DNA of 64,000 nt from Bacteroides cutis (GCF_900241005.1 NZ_OEST01000001.1:62001-126000); one strand, 5' to 3'. Shown: positions 20,170 through 30,416, counted from the first letter of the stretch. Notes: generated by a model not told the origin, from the sequence alone. Program-made: numbers and translations.

Positions 20170-22626
20170 TTACATCGGATCTACATCATAATATACAATC
20201 AAGGACTTAAAGCGGTCTTCTGCAATCATTTCTTTTTGTACTTGCATCAACAATTCGCGTGCACGAACCATAGGAGCATTTACTTCAATCTTTACAATAA
20301 TTTTTCTGATAAACAAAGTTTGCACACGGGCAACAGGTGGTTTATCAGGTCCTAACACACGACTTCCAAAAACAGAACGAAGTTTGTTCGCCATGGTTTG
20401 CGCCATCAAATCAAGTAAAGTTTCATTACGATTTTTCAGATAAACATATATCAAGCGATAATAGGGAGGATAATGAAACATCTGCCGTTCGGCAAGTTGC
20501 CCGCCAACCATACCTTCATAATCATTCAATATTACCTGTGGAATAATAGGATGATCTATATTTTTAGTTTGCAATACTACTCTACCTCGTTTATTTTTCC
20601 GTCCTGCACGCCCGGCCACTTGTGCCATCAGCTGAAAAGCACGTTCATATGCACGAAAATCAGGATAATTCAACATTGTATCGGCATTTAAGATACCCAC
20701 CACGCTGACATGATCAAAATCCAATCCTTTGGATACCATTTGTGTTCCAATAAGGATGTCGGTTTTTCCCTGCTCAAAATCAGCAATGATCCGCTCGTAT
20801 GCCGAGCGCGTGCGAGTAGTATCCAAATCCATACGGGTAACGGTTGCCTCGGGAAACAACGTCTTGATATCATCCTCTATCTTTTCCGTACCGAAACCAC
20901 GGTTACGTAAATCAACCCCTTCACAAGCCGGACAAACACGGGGTACTTGATAGCTATAACCACAGTAGTGGCACGTCAACTGATTTAAACCTTTATGATA
21001 AGTTAAACTCACATCACAATTCTTACATTTGGGTACCCAGCCACACGTATGGCATTCAATCATAGGGGCAAAACCACGACGGTTCTGAAATAAAATAACT
21101 TGCTCTTTCTGCTCTAAAGCTTCACGTATATATTGAAGTAACAAAGGCGAGAACGGACCATTCATCCGTTTTTTACGGTGCAATTCCTTGATATCTACTG
21201 AAATAATCTCCGGCAATTGTATTTCTCTATAGCGTTCTTTCAGTTCTACCAGTCCATATTTACCCGAAATGGCATTATGCCAAGTTTCAATAGACGGAGT
21301 AGCGGTACCCAATAATGTTTTGGCACCATACATAGCAGCCAAGACAATAGCCGCATTTCGTGCGTGATAACGTGGAGCCGGATCTTGTTGCTTATATGTA
21401 TTTTCATGTTCCTCGTCCACAATCACCAATCCCAAATTACGAAACGGCAGGAATACAGACGAACGGACCCCTAAAATAATATCATATCCTTTTCTTGAAA
21501 GTTGTTTCTGCCAGATTTCCACCCGTTCTGCATCGGGAAACTTGGAATGATAGATACCTAGCCGAGAGCCGAATACTCGTTGTAAACGTTCTGTGATTTG
21601 CGTTGTTAAGGCTATTTCCGGCAATAAATACAGCACTTGCTTACCTTGACTGATGATCTCTTCTATCAAATGAATATAGATTTCCGTTTTTCCACTGGCT
21701 GTTACTCCATGAAGCAGGCAGACATTTTTTTCACGAAAAACCTCCATGATATCATGGTAAGCTCTCTGCTGATGATCATTTAGCGGATGCAGGGGGGAAA
21801 TGGATGACTGTATCAAATTGAGACGGCCTATTTCTTGTTGATACACCTCAAATATCGCTTTATCTACCAAACCATTGAATATCGCAGGCGATACGGAAGC
21901 ACGATGCAAAAGCTCTTTTTTCGTCACTTCTTTAGGTTGATTTCCTAAAACTCCAGAAAGTTCAATATACTTCATTAATAAATCAAGTTGTTTAGGTGCA
22001 CGCTCCAACTCTTCAAACAACTCTTTCAATCGCTGTTCATCTCGAGCAGCAATTGTCAACCTTACACGAGTTTCAACCTTGGGTTTATAAGTACGTTTCA
22101 ACTCTTCTTTGACAAAGATAGCTTCTTTATCCAATAGAGATTTAATTACGGAAAGTATATTCTTAATACCACTATCCTTCTCCAACTTCGTGACGCATTG
22201 CTCTGATTCCACAGAAAGCAGATCTAATACTTTTTGCTCCCGTTCGGGTAACCGTATGTCCGATTCGAAATCAGGATTATATTCCACCATCGTCTCGCTC
22301 TCCAATTTTAAGCCTGAAGGCAAAGCCGCTTTATACACATCGCCTTGTGTACAAAGATAATAATCAGCCAACCATTCCCAAAACTTAAACTGTTCAGCAA
22401 GCAAAATAGGATGTGCATCCAACAGGGCAGTCACTTCTTTCACCTCATACGCCGTGGGAGCGGCATTATGTATGTTCCGCACAATTGCCGTATAATACTT
22501 CTTTCGTCCGAAAGGTACTACTACCCGACAACCAATCTGTACTTCTTCCGCAATCTCTTCAGACAAGGAATAAGTAAAACAACCGTGCAAAGGCAAAGGT
22601 AATATAACATCAACAAACTTCTCCAT
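20170..22626 (-). CDS. priA: Primosomal replication restart helicase PriA
   Basis: This 818-residue superfamily 2 helicase reloads DnaB at collapsed forks. The N-terminal DNA-binding domain (FVDVILPLPLHGCFTYSL) precedes Walker A GVTASGKTEIY, the DEEH box and a zinc-binding insert with Cys pairs (CHTCG, CKNC, CHYCG, CPAC). The ATG at 22626 gives the family-typical start; an upstream in-frame TTG at 22653 was rejected. A TATCTTTG element at 22642-22635 lies so close upstream that, if real, the leader would be only a few bases. Confidence 0.95.
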   Translation of the reverse strand: MEKFVDVILPLPLHGCFTYSLSEEIAEEVQIGCRVVVPFGRKKYYTAIVRNIHNAAPTAYEVKEVTALLDAHPILLAEQFKFWEWLADYYLCTQGDVYKAALPSGLKLESETMVEYNPDFESDIRLPEREQKVLDLLSVESEQCVTKLEKDSGIKNILSVIKSLLDKEAIFVKEELKRTYKPKVETRVRLTIAARDEQRLKELFEELERAPKQLDLLMKYIELSGVLGNQPKEVTKKELLHRASVSPAIFNGLVDKAIFEVYQQEIGRLNLIQSSISPLHPLNDHQQRAYHDIMEVFREKNVCLLHGVTASGKTEIYIHLIEEIISQGKQVLYLLPEIALTTQITERLQRVFGSRLGIYHSKFPDAERVEIWQKQLSRKGYDIILGVRSSVFLPFRNLGLVIVDEEHENTYKQQDPAPRYHARNAAIVLAAMYGAKTLLGTATPSIETWHNAISGKYGLVELKERYREIQLPEIISVDIKELHRKKRMNGPFSPLLLQYIREALEQKEQVILFQNRRGFAPMIECHTCGWVPKCKNCDVSLTYHKGLNQLTCHYCGYSYQVPRVCPACEGVDLRNRGFGTEKIEDDIKTLFPEATVTRMDLDTTRTRSAYERIIADFEQGKTDILIGTQMVSKGLDFDHVSVVGILNADTMLNYPDFRAYERAFQLMAQVAGRAGRKNKRGRVVLQTKNIDHPIIPQVILNDYEGMVGGQLAERQMFHYPPYYRLIYVYLKNRNETLLDLMAQTMANKLRSVFGSRVLGPDKPPVARVQTLFIRKIIVKIEVNAPMVRARELLMQVQKEMIAEDRFKSLIVYYDVDPM

Positions 22627-22678
22627 CGTGGCAACAAAGATAGTATTTTTCAAGAAGAAGGAGGAAAGAGAATAAAAA

Positions 22679-22712
22679 AATAGCGTTGCCGATTTTAATC
22701 GGTAACGCTATT
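22679..22712 (-). terminator. Terminator downstream of the beta-barrel protein gene
   Basis: AATAGCGTTGCCGATT pairs with AATCGGTAACGCTATT (one mismatch, tiny loop). On the minus strand it is followed by a run of T (22678-22674). This is an ideal intrinsic terminator for the gene ending at 22737 and separates it from priA. Confidence 0.85.
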
Positions 22713-22736
22713 CCTATAATATATAGTTTAAATTAC

Positions 22737-23318
22737 TTAGAAAATATAAGCAGCAGAGATTTGCCAAGTTTTATTCTTAGCCCCTAAAGCTTCTCCTGCA
22801 GCTTTCAAAGTATAGGAGTCACCAAATGGAATATTATAGTTAAAGCCAATCTGTAAGTGTTTAATCAACTTCACACCAGCACCTAAATTAATACCAACCT
22901 GAGCTTTTTTATTTTTCAATTCAACAGCTTCATCAATGTATTTCTTATCCCCCTTAAAATTAAAATAAAAATCAGGACCGGCAGCCACATAGACACCAAA
23001 CAAACTACCTAAACCGATAGTATATTTCAAATTAATAGGAATATCAAGACCTGTTTGCTTACCATCATCTTTTCCTTTTTGTGAAAACAACAAAGCACCA
23101 TCCACTCCCAAACCTACGATAGGAATAGTGACTTCAGCCATCGGACCGATGAAAAAACCGGTAGCATTATCTTTATTACCTTTATATCCACCATCCCAAT
23201 CAATCTTTGACAAATTAACACCACCCTTTACACCAAACTTAATTAATTGAGCCTGTGCAGGCATAGCTACCGCCAAACAGCATATAGCTATCATAAAAAC
23301 ACTAAAAATCTTCTTCAT
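22737..23318 (-). CDS. Outer-membrane beta-barrel protein (porin family, OMP_b-brl_2-like)
   Basis: This 193-residue protein has a clear signal peptide (MKKIFSVFMIAICCLAVAMP, cleavage near AQA) followed by alternating amphipathic strands such as FGVKGGVNLSKID, VGINLGAGVKLIKHLQIGFN and the terminal WQISAAYIF. This is the small Bacteroidetes eight-stranded barrel family. No specific function can be assigned. It stands alone between its own putative promoter and a terminator. Confidence 0.85.
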   Translation of the reverse strand: MKKIFSVFMIAICCLAVAMPAQAQLIKFGVKGGVNLSKIDWDGGYKGNKDNATGFFIGPMAEVTIPIVGLGVDGALLFSQKGKDDGKQTGLDIPINLKYTIGLGSLFGVYVAAGPDFYFNFKGDKKYIDEAVELKNKKAQVGINLGAGVKLIKHLQIGFNYNIPFGDSYTLKAAGEALGAKNKTWQISAAYIF

Positions 23319-23344
23319 AATTCAATATGTTTAAAATTTCGGGA

Positions 23345-23378
23345 CAAATATATGTAAAATATTCCTAAAAAGAACAAT
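23345..23378 (-). promoter_or_regulatory. Putative promoter of the beta-barrel protein gene
   Basis: On the minus strand TATATTTG (23352-23345) is an exact -7 element. ATTG (23378-23375) lies 22 bp upstream, slightly outside the usual 19-21 spacing. It is 27 bp before the start codon. Confidence 0.5.
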
Positions 23379-23451
23379 CACCATTCCCATTTGTTCATTT
23401 TCACAAGAACAACTAACCATAAAAGTTATTACTTTTGCAACATCACTTCAA

Positions 23452-23538
23452 GGAAAGATGCCGGAGTGGTCGATCGGGCCGCACTCGAAATGCGGTGAAC
23501 GGGTAACCGTTCCCAGAGTTCGAATCTCTGTCTTTCCG
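23452..23538 (+). tRNA. tRNA-Ser (anticodon CGA)
   Basis: The 87-nt class II tRNA has acceptor GGAAAGA/TCTTTCC, anticodon stem CCGCA/TGCGG with loop CTCGAAA (anticodon CGA), a long variable arm (GAACGGGTAACCGTTC) and T-loop TTCGAAT. Discriminator is G and CCA is not encoded. It lies 331 bp before the susC-like gene. I saw no copy of its 3' end elsewhere in the window. Confidence 0.97.
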
Positions 23539-23869
23539 CAAAGTTTTTATTTAATTTTTATTAAGCCATACTTTATACCAAATTTGTACTTTTCCTATTT
23601 ATAATACATTCCTATGATAGAATCGTAGAATTAATATGGGTTTAACACGAATTACGACACAATTCTTCTATAACAAACATCTGATACTCAATACCTATCA
23701 ATAATATCTCTTAATTTGTTTCCACAGTCTCATTATCCATTTTTTAGCTAAAATTGATACGATTTTACAAAGAAATGAGAATATTTATAAAATTATATAA
23801 GTAATTATCCTCTTATCTTTGGGGACACAAAGGCCTTTTGTTTATCTAATAATAATTAAATCTAATTAA
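23539..23869 (+). promoter_or_regulatory. Upstream region of the susC/susD operon with a -7-like element
   Basis: No gene is seen in these 331 bp. TATCTTTG at 23814-23821 fits the -7 consensus but there is no TTTG/TTG at the right distance upstream (23791-23794 is AATT), so an activator or alternative sigma factor may be needed. The predicted leader contains the 10-bp palindrome AAAGGCCTTT (23830-23839). No regulator gene (hybrid two-component, ECF sigma/anti-sigma) is adjacent. Confidence 0.45.
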
Positions 23870-26800
23870 ATGATGAAGAATATTTATCATTCTTTTCTTC
23901 CAAGCACAAAGTATAAACGCTTTTGTAGTTTGCTTATATGTGCAACTATTGTTCAAGGGACATTGCAAGCCACTGTTACGACGAACACTTCTCCTCTGTA
24001 TAATACAGAAATAAATGTCCCCGCTCCTATCAAAGCTACAGGACGGGTTATTGATGAAATGGGAGAACCTCTTCCAGGTGTTACAATTGTGATTCAAGGT
24101 ACCCCACGAGGTGTTACTACCGATGTGGATGGTACTTTTTCTATTGACGTAGAAGTAGGTGCGAAATTAATGATTTCGTATATTGGTATGGAAGACCAAA
24201 TCATCACAGTAAAAAATTCCAAACCATTGACTATTACTATGGCTCAAAAAGTGGATGAGTTGGATGAAGTTACCATTGTTGCTTTTGCCAAACAGAAGAA
24301 AGAAAGTGTGTTGGCTTCTGTTTCAACTGTGAAACCAGCAGAATTGAAAACACCTGCAAGTAATCTTACAGCAGCTTTGTCTGGACGTGTTGCAGGTCTA
24401 ATTTCCTATCAGCGTAGTGGTGAACCGGGAGCAGATAATGCAGACTTCTTTGTACGTGGTGTCACTACATTCGGTTACAAAACAGATCCATTGATTTTGA
24501 TTGACGGTGTAGAAATGACATCCAGCGATCTTTCTCGTCTACAGGTAGATGACATCGCCAGTTTCTCCATAATGAAAGATGCAACGGCTACAGCACTTTA
24601 TGGTTCACGTGGTGCTAACGGCGTAATTCTGGTAAACACTAAAGGTGGTACTGAAGGACCAGCAAAAATATCCGCTCGTGTAGTAGTAACTCATTCGTCC
24701 CCTACAAAAACTGCTGAATGGGCAGATCCTATTACCTATATGAACATGCACAATGAAGCATCCTTATATGATGGCAATGGATTGATGCACAGTCAGCAGA
24801 AAATAGCCAATACGATGGCTGGATTAAATCCTAATGTATTTCCCGCTGTAGATTGGTATGATGAATTATTCAAGAAGTCCAATGTAAACTATAGCGCCAA
24901 CATGAATGTTCAGGGTGGTACAAATATTGCCAAATATTACATCGCCGGAACTTATTCCAGCGATTCGGGTAATTTGAAATCTGCTAAACAAAACAATTTT
25001 AATAATAATATCAAACTTAACCGTTATTTATTGCGTGCCAATGTAGATGTTAATGTTTCTAAAACCACAAAAGCAACAGTACGTTTACATGGAACTATGG
25101 ATGATTATTCAGGTCCTATCTATACCGGTAAGGAGATTTACAAGATGATTACCCAGACTTCTCCTGTGCTTTATCCTCCCTATTATAAACCAGATAAAAT
25201 AAATGAAACAACTCCATATTTACTTTATGGTAATTATGATACCGGTAATTACTTAAATCCTTATGCAGAGATGACGCGTGGATATAGAGATACTAGCACT
25301 TCGTTAATGATGGCTCAGGTTGAATTAAACCAAGATTTAAAATTCATCACAAAAGGTTTAAAAGCTCGTTTTATGTTTAATACGAACCGACGTTCTGACT
25401 ATACTGTACAACGAAAATATGATCCTTTCTATTTTTCAATGGGTAGTTACGATGCATTAAGTGACACATATATTTTGAGTGCTTTGAATCCAGAAGATGG
25501 TACAGACTTTTTGTCACCAAATGTCTCTACAAAAGAGGTTGAAGTCAACACCTATTTAGAGGCAGCAGTCAATTACGACCGTACTTTCAAAGACAAGCAC
25601 GCTGTCAGTGGTTTGATGGTATTCACCATGAATAATAAATTGGAATCCAAAGGAGTTAGTTCATCAGCTAATACAGATAATATTCAAAAGTCTCTTCCTA
25701 AGCGGAATATGAGTTTATCCGGACGTTTCACTTATGCTTATGATGATCGCTATTTTATTGAAGCCAATTTTGGTTATAATGGTTCGGAGCGTTTTGCAGA
25801 TAAAGAACGTTGGGGGTTCTTCCCTTCTGCAGGTGTGGGTTACTTGATGTCTAACGAACGGTTTTGGAATGCAGACTTGAAAAAAGTGATCAGTAAATTA
25901 AAATTCAAGGCTACTTATGGTCTAGTGGGTAATGATGCGATTGGTGATTCTGGTGATCGCTTTTATTATTTATCTGTTGTAAATTTGAAAGATTCGGGTA
26001 TGGGATACACTTGGGGAAGTTTAAATGACCGTCATAGCGCAAATGGTGTGTCCATCAGTCGCTATGCTAATCCGAATGTAACTTGGGAAATTTCTAAAAA
26101 GACCAATATAGGTGTTGAATTAGGATTATTTGACAAATTAGAATTACAAGTAGATATTTTCCGTGATGACCGTTCAAAAATCTTAATGGAACGTGCTAAC
26201 CTTCCTAGTTCATTAGGTTTGGAAGCCAAGCCTAAGTCCAACGTAGGTGAAGCCCGCAGCCAGGGTATAGATCTTTCTTTGGACTATAACCAATCCATCA
26301 ACAAAGATTTATGGATGTCCGGACGTCTGAACTTTACCTATGGACGTGGAAAATATAAGGTTTATGAAGAACCCGACTATAGTAGTACCCCTTGGCGTTC
26401 ACGTATCGGGCAATCCGTGAAACAAGCATGGGGATATGTAGCCGAACGCTTGTTCATTGATGAAGCTGATATCGCCAATTCACCCAAGCAAACATTCGGT
26501 GACTACAAGCCAGGAGACATTAAATATAAAGATATCAACGGTGACGGACAGATTACCAATGCCGACCAGGTGCCCATCGGATATCCTACTTCTCCAGAAA
26601 TAAACTATGGTTTTGGTTATTCCATGGGATGGAAAGGTTTTGATTTCTCTTTCTTCTTCAACGGTTTGGCCCGTGAATCTTTCTGGCTCGACTATAATGC
26701 TATCACTCCATTCTATAATTCAGGAGGTGCCAATGGAACAGTCGCCGTAAACCAATTACTTACTGTCATCTCCGATGATCACTGGTCTGTAAACAACCGC

Positions 26801-27097
26801 GATCCATATGCTTTCTGGCCGCGCCTTTCTACTGCTGAAAATAAGAACAACAGCCAACGTAGTACATGGTTTATGCGTGACGGTTCTTTCCTCCGTCTGA
26901 AACAAATTGACTTCGGTTATACTCTACCCAAAAAGTTTCTTAAGAAAATCGGTTTCAGCTCAATCCGAATTTATTATTCGGGAATTAACCTGCTTTGTTT
27001 CAGCAAATTCAAGTTGTGGGACCCTGAATTGGCAGGAAACGGATTTAACTATCCTCTCCAGCGCACACATTCTGTAGGTATAAACTTCTCTCTCTAA
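23870..27097 (+). CDS. SusC-family TonB-dependent outer-membrane glycan transporter
   Basis: This 1075-residue protein imports oligosaccharides using TonB energy. After a signal region (about 1-35) comes a carboxypeptidase-D-like regulatory domain (about 55-130, ATGRVIDEMGEPLPGVTIVI), a TonB-box-like segment (DELDEVTIVAFAKQKK), the plug (FFVRGVTTFGYKTDPLILID; ATALYGSRGANGVILVNTKG) and the beta-barrel to the C-terminus (THSVGINFSL). There is no N-terminal STN domain, so anti-sigma signalling is not expected. It pairs with the SusD homologue 13 bp downstream. Confidence 0.95.
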   Translation: MMKNIYHSFLPSTKYKRFCSLLICATIVQGTLQATVTTNTSPLYNTEINVPAPIKATGRVIDEMGEPLPGVTIVIQGTPRGVTTDVDGTFSIDVEVGAKLMISYIGMEDQIITVKNSKPLTITMAQKVDELDEVTIVAFAKQKKESVLASVSTVKPAELKTPASNLTAALSGRVAGLISYQRSGEPGADNADFFVRGVTTFGYKTDPLILIDGVEMTSSDLSRLQVDDIASFSIMKDATATALYGSRGANGVILVNTKGGTEGPAKISARVVVTHSSPTKTAEWADPITYMNMHNEASLYDGNGLMHSQQKIANTMAGLNPNVFPAVDWYDELFKKSNVNYSANMNVQGGTNIAKYYIAGTYSSDSGNLKSAKQNNFNNNIKLNRYLLRANVDVNVSKTTKATVRLHGTMDDYSGPIYTGKEIYKMITQTSPVLYPPYYKPDKINETTPYLLYGNYDTGNYLNPYAEMTRGYRDTSTSLMMAQVELNQDLKFITKGLKARFMFNTNRRSDYTVQRKYDPFYFSMGSYDALSDTYILSALNPEDGTDFLSPNVSTKEVEVNTYLEAAVNYDRTFKDKHAVSGLMVFTMNNKLESKGVSSSANTDNIQKSLPKRNMSLSGRFTYAYDDRYFIEANFGYNGSERFADKERWGFFPSAGVGYLMSNERFWNADLKKVISKLKFKATYGLVGNDAIGDSGDRFYYLSVVNLKDSGMGYTWGSLNDRHSANGVSISRYANPNVTWEISKKTNIGVELGLFDKLELQVDIFRDDRSKILMERANLPSSLGLEAKPKSNVGEARSQGIDLSLDYNQSINKDLWMSGRLNFTYGRGKYKVYEEPDYSSTPWRSRIGQSVKQAWGYVAERLFIDEADIANSPKQTFGDYKPGDIKYKDINGDGQITNADQVPIGYPTSPEINYGFGYSMGWKGFDFSFFFNGLARESFWLDYNAITPFYNSGGANGTVAVNQLLTVISDDHWSVNNRDPYAFWPRLSTAENKNNSQRSTWFMRDGSFLRLKQIDFGYTLPKKFLKKIGFSSIRIYYSGINLLCFSKFKLWDPELAGNGFNYPLQRTHSVGINFSL

Positions 27098-27110
27098 TAC
27101 AATAAACTTT

Positions 27111-29117
27111 ATGAAAATAAAAAATCTGATTATTCTAGTTTTATTAGGAACAGTGACATCCTGTAATTATCTGGATGTAGTTCCTGAGAAGGTAGGAACT
27201 ATTGAATATGCATTTCGTGACAAACTCAGTGCAGAAAATTATTTAGCTACCTGTTATTCCTATTTACCCTATTTGGGGAGTGAATCAAGTTCTATAGGAC
27301 GTTCTTGTGGAACAGAAGTAACGACTTATTACCGTAATCGTGAGAATGGTGTAAAAATCACTTTGGAAGGTAATAGTGTATCCAGTCCTAAACTAGCACA
27401 GTGGGACAATATGTACAAAGCTATTCGAGCATGCAACACTTTTCTCGAGAATGTTCACTTAATACGTGATTTAAACGGCTCTGAACTCAATCGTTGGATA
27501 GCTGAAGTAAAATTTTTGAAGGCCTATTATCATTGGATATTAATTCAACATTATGGTCCTATCATATTACAAAAGGAAAACCTGTCAATGGATGCCTCTC
27601 CCGAAGCGGTACTCCAATTTCGTTCCCCAATAAATGAATGTATCGATTATGTTATACAGTTATTAAATGAAGCTGTTTATGGCGAAGCTGTAGAGGATCC
27701 AGACTTGGATATAGTGGAACCTCCATTACCGTTGATCCCCGACGACGCCTTCCAAACCGGACGTATTACCCTGCCCATTGCTGCAGCTATGCGCGCCAAA
27801 ATTATGGTACATGTTGCCAGTCCATTTTTTGCTGAGAATACAATGTACGAAAATTTTGTTGATTCACGTGGTGTAAAACTTTTCCCAGCTTGTTCAGAGG
27901 AAGAAAGAAAAAAACGTTGGGCAGATGCAGCCAAGGCATGTAAAGAAGCTGTTGATATCTGTCATCAAGCAGGTCATCAATTGTTTGATTATAATCCAGA
28001 TTTGACTATCGTACCTAATATTTCGGAGGAGATGCGTCTTATCTTACAAACTTCTACGATTATAACGGAGGAAGAAAACAATAAGGAAATTATTTGGGCT
28101 GATCCTAAAAACAGTACGAATAATGTCCAAACTTATGTTATGCCAGCAATAACCTTACCCATTCGTGCCCGTAATCCAAGAGCACAGTTGACACCGACTT
28201 TAGCTACTGCCGAAAATTTCTACACTGAAAATGGAGTACCTATCGAGGAAGATAAAGACTGGGACGAAAACGGTTGGTACGAAAATCGCTATATGACTAC
28301 TACGGTTCCTGAAAAAGACTATCTGGAAATGGAACCAGGTATGACTGTACCAAATTTACATATGCATCGTGAATCCCGTTTTTATGGGAGTATGGGATTT
28401 AATGGTGGTAAATGGCTTGGATTAGGTAGCCAGGGAACCGCTCCTTCTGGAGAATGTATTGAAAACTATCAATATACACTGCATTGTTTGTCTACTCCTG
28501 ATGATTTGGCAAGTAATCCGGCAGGACGAAGCGGTGAACAGTATTATTCAGTAACTGGTTATTTCACTAAAAAGCTGATAAACTATAAAACCACTCTCAA
28601 TACAGCCCAAACCGGATGGTCAATTTCTGGTTACCAATGGCCTAACATGCGTTTGGCAGACCTTTATTTATTATATGCTGAAGCTTTAAATGAAACTATG
28701 GATCAACCAACTGCCGATATTTGGGAAAATTGGATTGATCCAATCCGTAAACGTGCAGGTTTAGAGGGTGTAGCAGATAGTTGGACAAAATATTCAACAA
28801 AACCTGATAAATTTAGAACTAAAAACGGCCTGCGTGATATCATTCATCAGGAACGTTGTATTGAGTTAGCCTTGGAGGGACACTATTACTACGACATGAG
28901 ACGTTGGAGTGGTGGTTCACGAGTAGACCGCTATGATATCATGCAAGAAATGAATAAACCTATCAAAGGATGGAACTGTGACGGAGCCGACAATGCATCC
29001 TATTATACGGTTCGTACTGTTTATAATGTATCCTTCTCCTTACGTGATTATTTATGGCCCATCAAAGAGGGTGACATTAACGTCAATCCCAATTTGGTTC
29101 AGAATCCTGGCTATTAA
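27111..29117 (+). CDS. SusD/RagB-family surface glycan-binding lipoprotein
   Basis: This 668-residue SPII lipoprotein (Cys18 in LLGTVTSCNYLDVVP) is the lid partner of the preceding SusC transporter. SusD traits are the N-terminal tetratricopeptide-like helices with WDNMYKAIRACNTFLENV and FLKAYYHWILIQHYGPI, and the C-terminal MRLADLYLLYAEALNE and RDIIHQERCIELALEGHYYYDMRRW. Substrate cannot be read from sequence; the neighbouring enzymes suggest amino-sugar/galactose-containing host glycans. Confidence 0.95.
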   Translation: MKIKNLIILVLLGTVTSCNYLDVVPEKVGTIEYAFRDKLSAENYLATCYSYLPYLGSESSSIGRSCGTEVTTYYRNRENGVKITLEGNSVSSPKLAQWDNMYKAIRACNTFLENVHLIRDLNGSELNRWIAEVKFLKAYYHWILIQHYGPIILQKENLSMDASPEAVLQFRSPINECIDYVIQLLNEAVYGEAVEDPDLDIVEPPLPLIPDDAFQTGRITLPIAAAMRAKIMVHVASPFFAENTMYENFVDSRGVKLFPACSEEERKKRWADAAKACKEAVDICHQAGHQLFDYNPDLTIVPNISEEMRLILQTSTIITEEENNKEIIWADPKNSTNNVQTYVMPAITLPIRARNPRAQLTPTLATAENFYTENGVPIEEDKDWDENGWYENRYMTTTVPEKDYLEMEPGMTVPNLHMHRESRFYGSMGFNGGKWLGLGSQGTAPSGECIENYQYTLHCLSTPDDLASNPAGRSGEQYYSVTGYFTKKLINYKTTLNTAQTGWSISGYQWPNMRLADLYLLYAEALNETMDQPTADIWENWIDPIRKRAGLEGVADSWTKYSTKPDKFRTKNGLRDIIHQERCIELALEGHYYYDMRRWSGGSRVDRYDIMQEMNKPIKGWNCDGADNASYYTVRTVYNVSFSLRDYLWPIKEGDINVNPNLVQNPGY

Positions 29118-29136
29118 AATTTTAAAATGTAGAAAG

Positions 29137-30390
29137 ATGAAAAAACATATATTATTTTTAGGTTTGGCACTTGCCTTTATGACTTCATGCAATGAAGAAA
29201 GTGTCGGACAATATCCAATTGACAATATCGCTCCGGGGCCTGTAAGTAATGTCACTACAAAAGAAGTATTCGGCGGTGGTGTAACTTTAGCTTACACAAT
29301 TCCCGATGATCCCGATTTAATGGGTGTAATGGCTAAATATACACTAGATACTGGTAAAGAAATGTCAGTAATGGTATCCGGATATGCCCGTGAGATCACC
29401 CTGGAGGGTTTCGCTTCAGCAACGGAACATTCAGCTATATTGTATGCCATTGATAAGAGTCAAAATTTATCCGAAGCGGTAACCGTAAAATTCACACCTA
29501 AGCGTGCACCGATTTTTGATGTATACGAGACTTTGAAAGTTACAAGTGACTTTGGTGGTGCCAAACTGACTTGGCAAAATCCGGAAATGAAGGACATCAT
29601 CGTTTCTGTCTCTACCCCGATTACTGAAGGGAGTGACGTATTGGAAGATGTACAGAATTTCTATTCCTCAGGAGCTGATGGTTTGGCAGCTGTACGTGGC
29701 TTCGAAGCAAAGCCTGTTACTTTTTTTGTAACTATTTCTGATCAATACGGTAATAAAACAGACGCATTGTCACAAGATTGCCTCCCTCTTTATGAAGAAA
29801 AGATTGATGGAACCAAATATTGGAAAAAATGGAATGGAGATCCGAATATTCCATATATGCAATATTCAAATAGTTATCCTATTACGAAACTATGGGATGG
29901 TATCAATATGGCAGCTAAAGGAGCCAGCAATAACTTTTTCCATACTCCAGGTGGTCAACCATTCCCCGTACGATTTACATTTGATATGAGACAAGTATAT
30001 ACATTGAGCCGTATGAAAGTTTACCAACGTGGTAATGGTTGGGCCTATGAACATGGTAACCCGAAACGGTTCGAGGTATATGGTTCGAAGAGCCAAAATG
30101 TATCTATGACGGCAACAAATCCTGATGACCAATGGATTTTCTTAGGTTATTTTGAATCATATAAACCTTCTGGACTTCCTTTAGAACAGGCTTCTCAAGA
30201 GGATGAATTACGTGGCCCAGGTGGTGAAGAATTCACATTTCCTGTAGAACTTGCTACAGATGTACGTTACATTCGTTTCGATATTCTTGAAACTTGGGGC
30301 GGTACGGAAATGATCCACATTTCCGAATTGGAAATGTGGGGGCAACCCGAAGGATACGGCGAGGGAAACGGCGAAGAGAGTGCAGAATAA
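29137..30390 (+). CDS. Surface lipoprotein with F5/8-type C domain (DUF4959/DUF5000-like)
   Basis: This 417-residue lipoprotein (Cys18 in LALAFMTSCNEES) starts 19 bp after the SusD stop. A longer frame from 28978 inside susD was rejected because the ATG at 29137 gives a perfect lipoprotein signal. Fibronectin-like segments (about 30-235) precede a C-terminal discoidin-like domain (about 270-405: PVRFTFDMRQVYTLSRMKVY, RFEVYGSKSQ, TDVRYIRFDILETWGGTEMI). Proteins of this layout commonly follow SusCD pairs and probably bind glycan at the cell surface. The acidic C-terminal tail (EGYGEGNGEESAE) is unusual. Confidence 0.85.
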   Translation: MKKHILFLGLALAFMTSCNEESVGQYPIDNIAPGPVSNVTTKEVFGGGVTLAYTIPDDPDLMGVMAKYTLDTGKEMSVMVSGYAREITLEGFASATEHSAILYAIDKSQNLSEAVTVKFTPKRAPIFDVYETLKVTSDFGGAKLTWQNPEMKDIIVSVSTPITEGSDVLEDVQNFYSSGADGLAAVRGFEAKPVTFFVTISDQYGNKTDALSQDCLPLYEEKIDGTKYWKKWNGDPNIPYMQYSNSYPITKLWDGINMAAKGASNNFFHTPGGQPFPVRFTFDMRQVYTLSRMKVYQRGNGWAYEHGNPKRFEVYGSKSQNVSMTATNPDDQWIFLGYFESYKPSGLPLEQASQEDELRGPGGEEFTFPVELATDVRYIRFDILETWGGTEMIHISELEMWGQPEGYGEGNGEESAE

Positions 30391-30416
30391 GCCAAATTAA
30401 TTAAAAGTAAGACATT

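Noticed and set aside
22635..22642. TATCTTTG as the priA promoter
   Set aside because: The -7 match is exact on the minus strand, but no -33 lies upstream and it would leave almost no leader before the ATG at 22626. Mentioned under priA only.
28978..29136. Upstream extension of the F5/8-type lipoprotein into susD
   Set aside because: It overlaps the conserved SusD C-terminus, and the ATG at 29137 gives a perfect lipoprotein signal.
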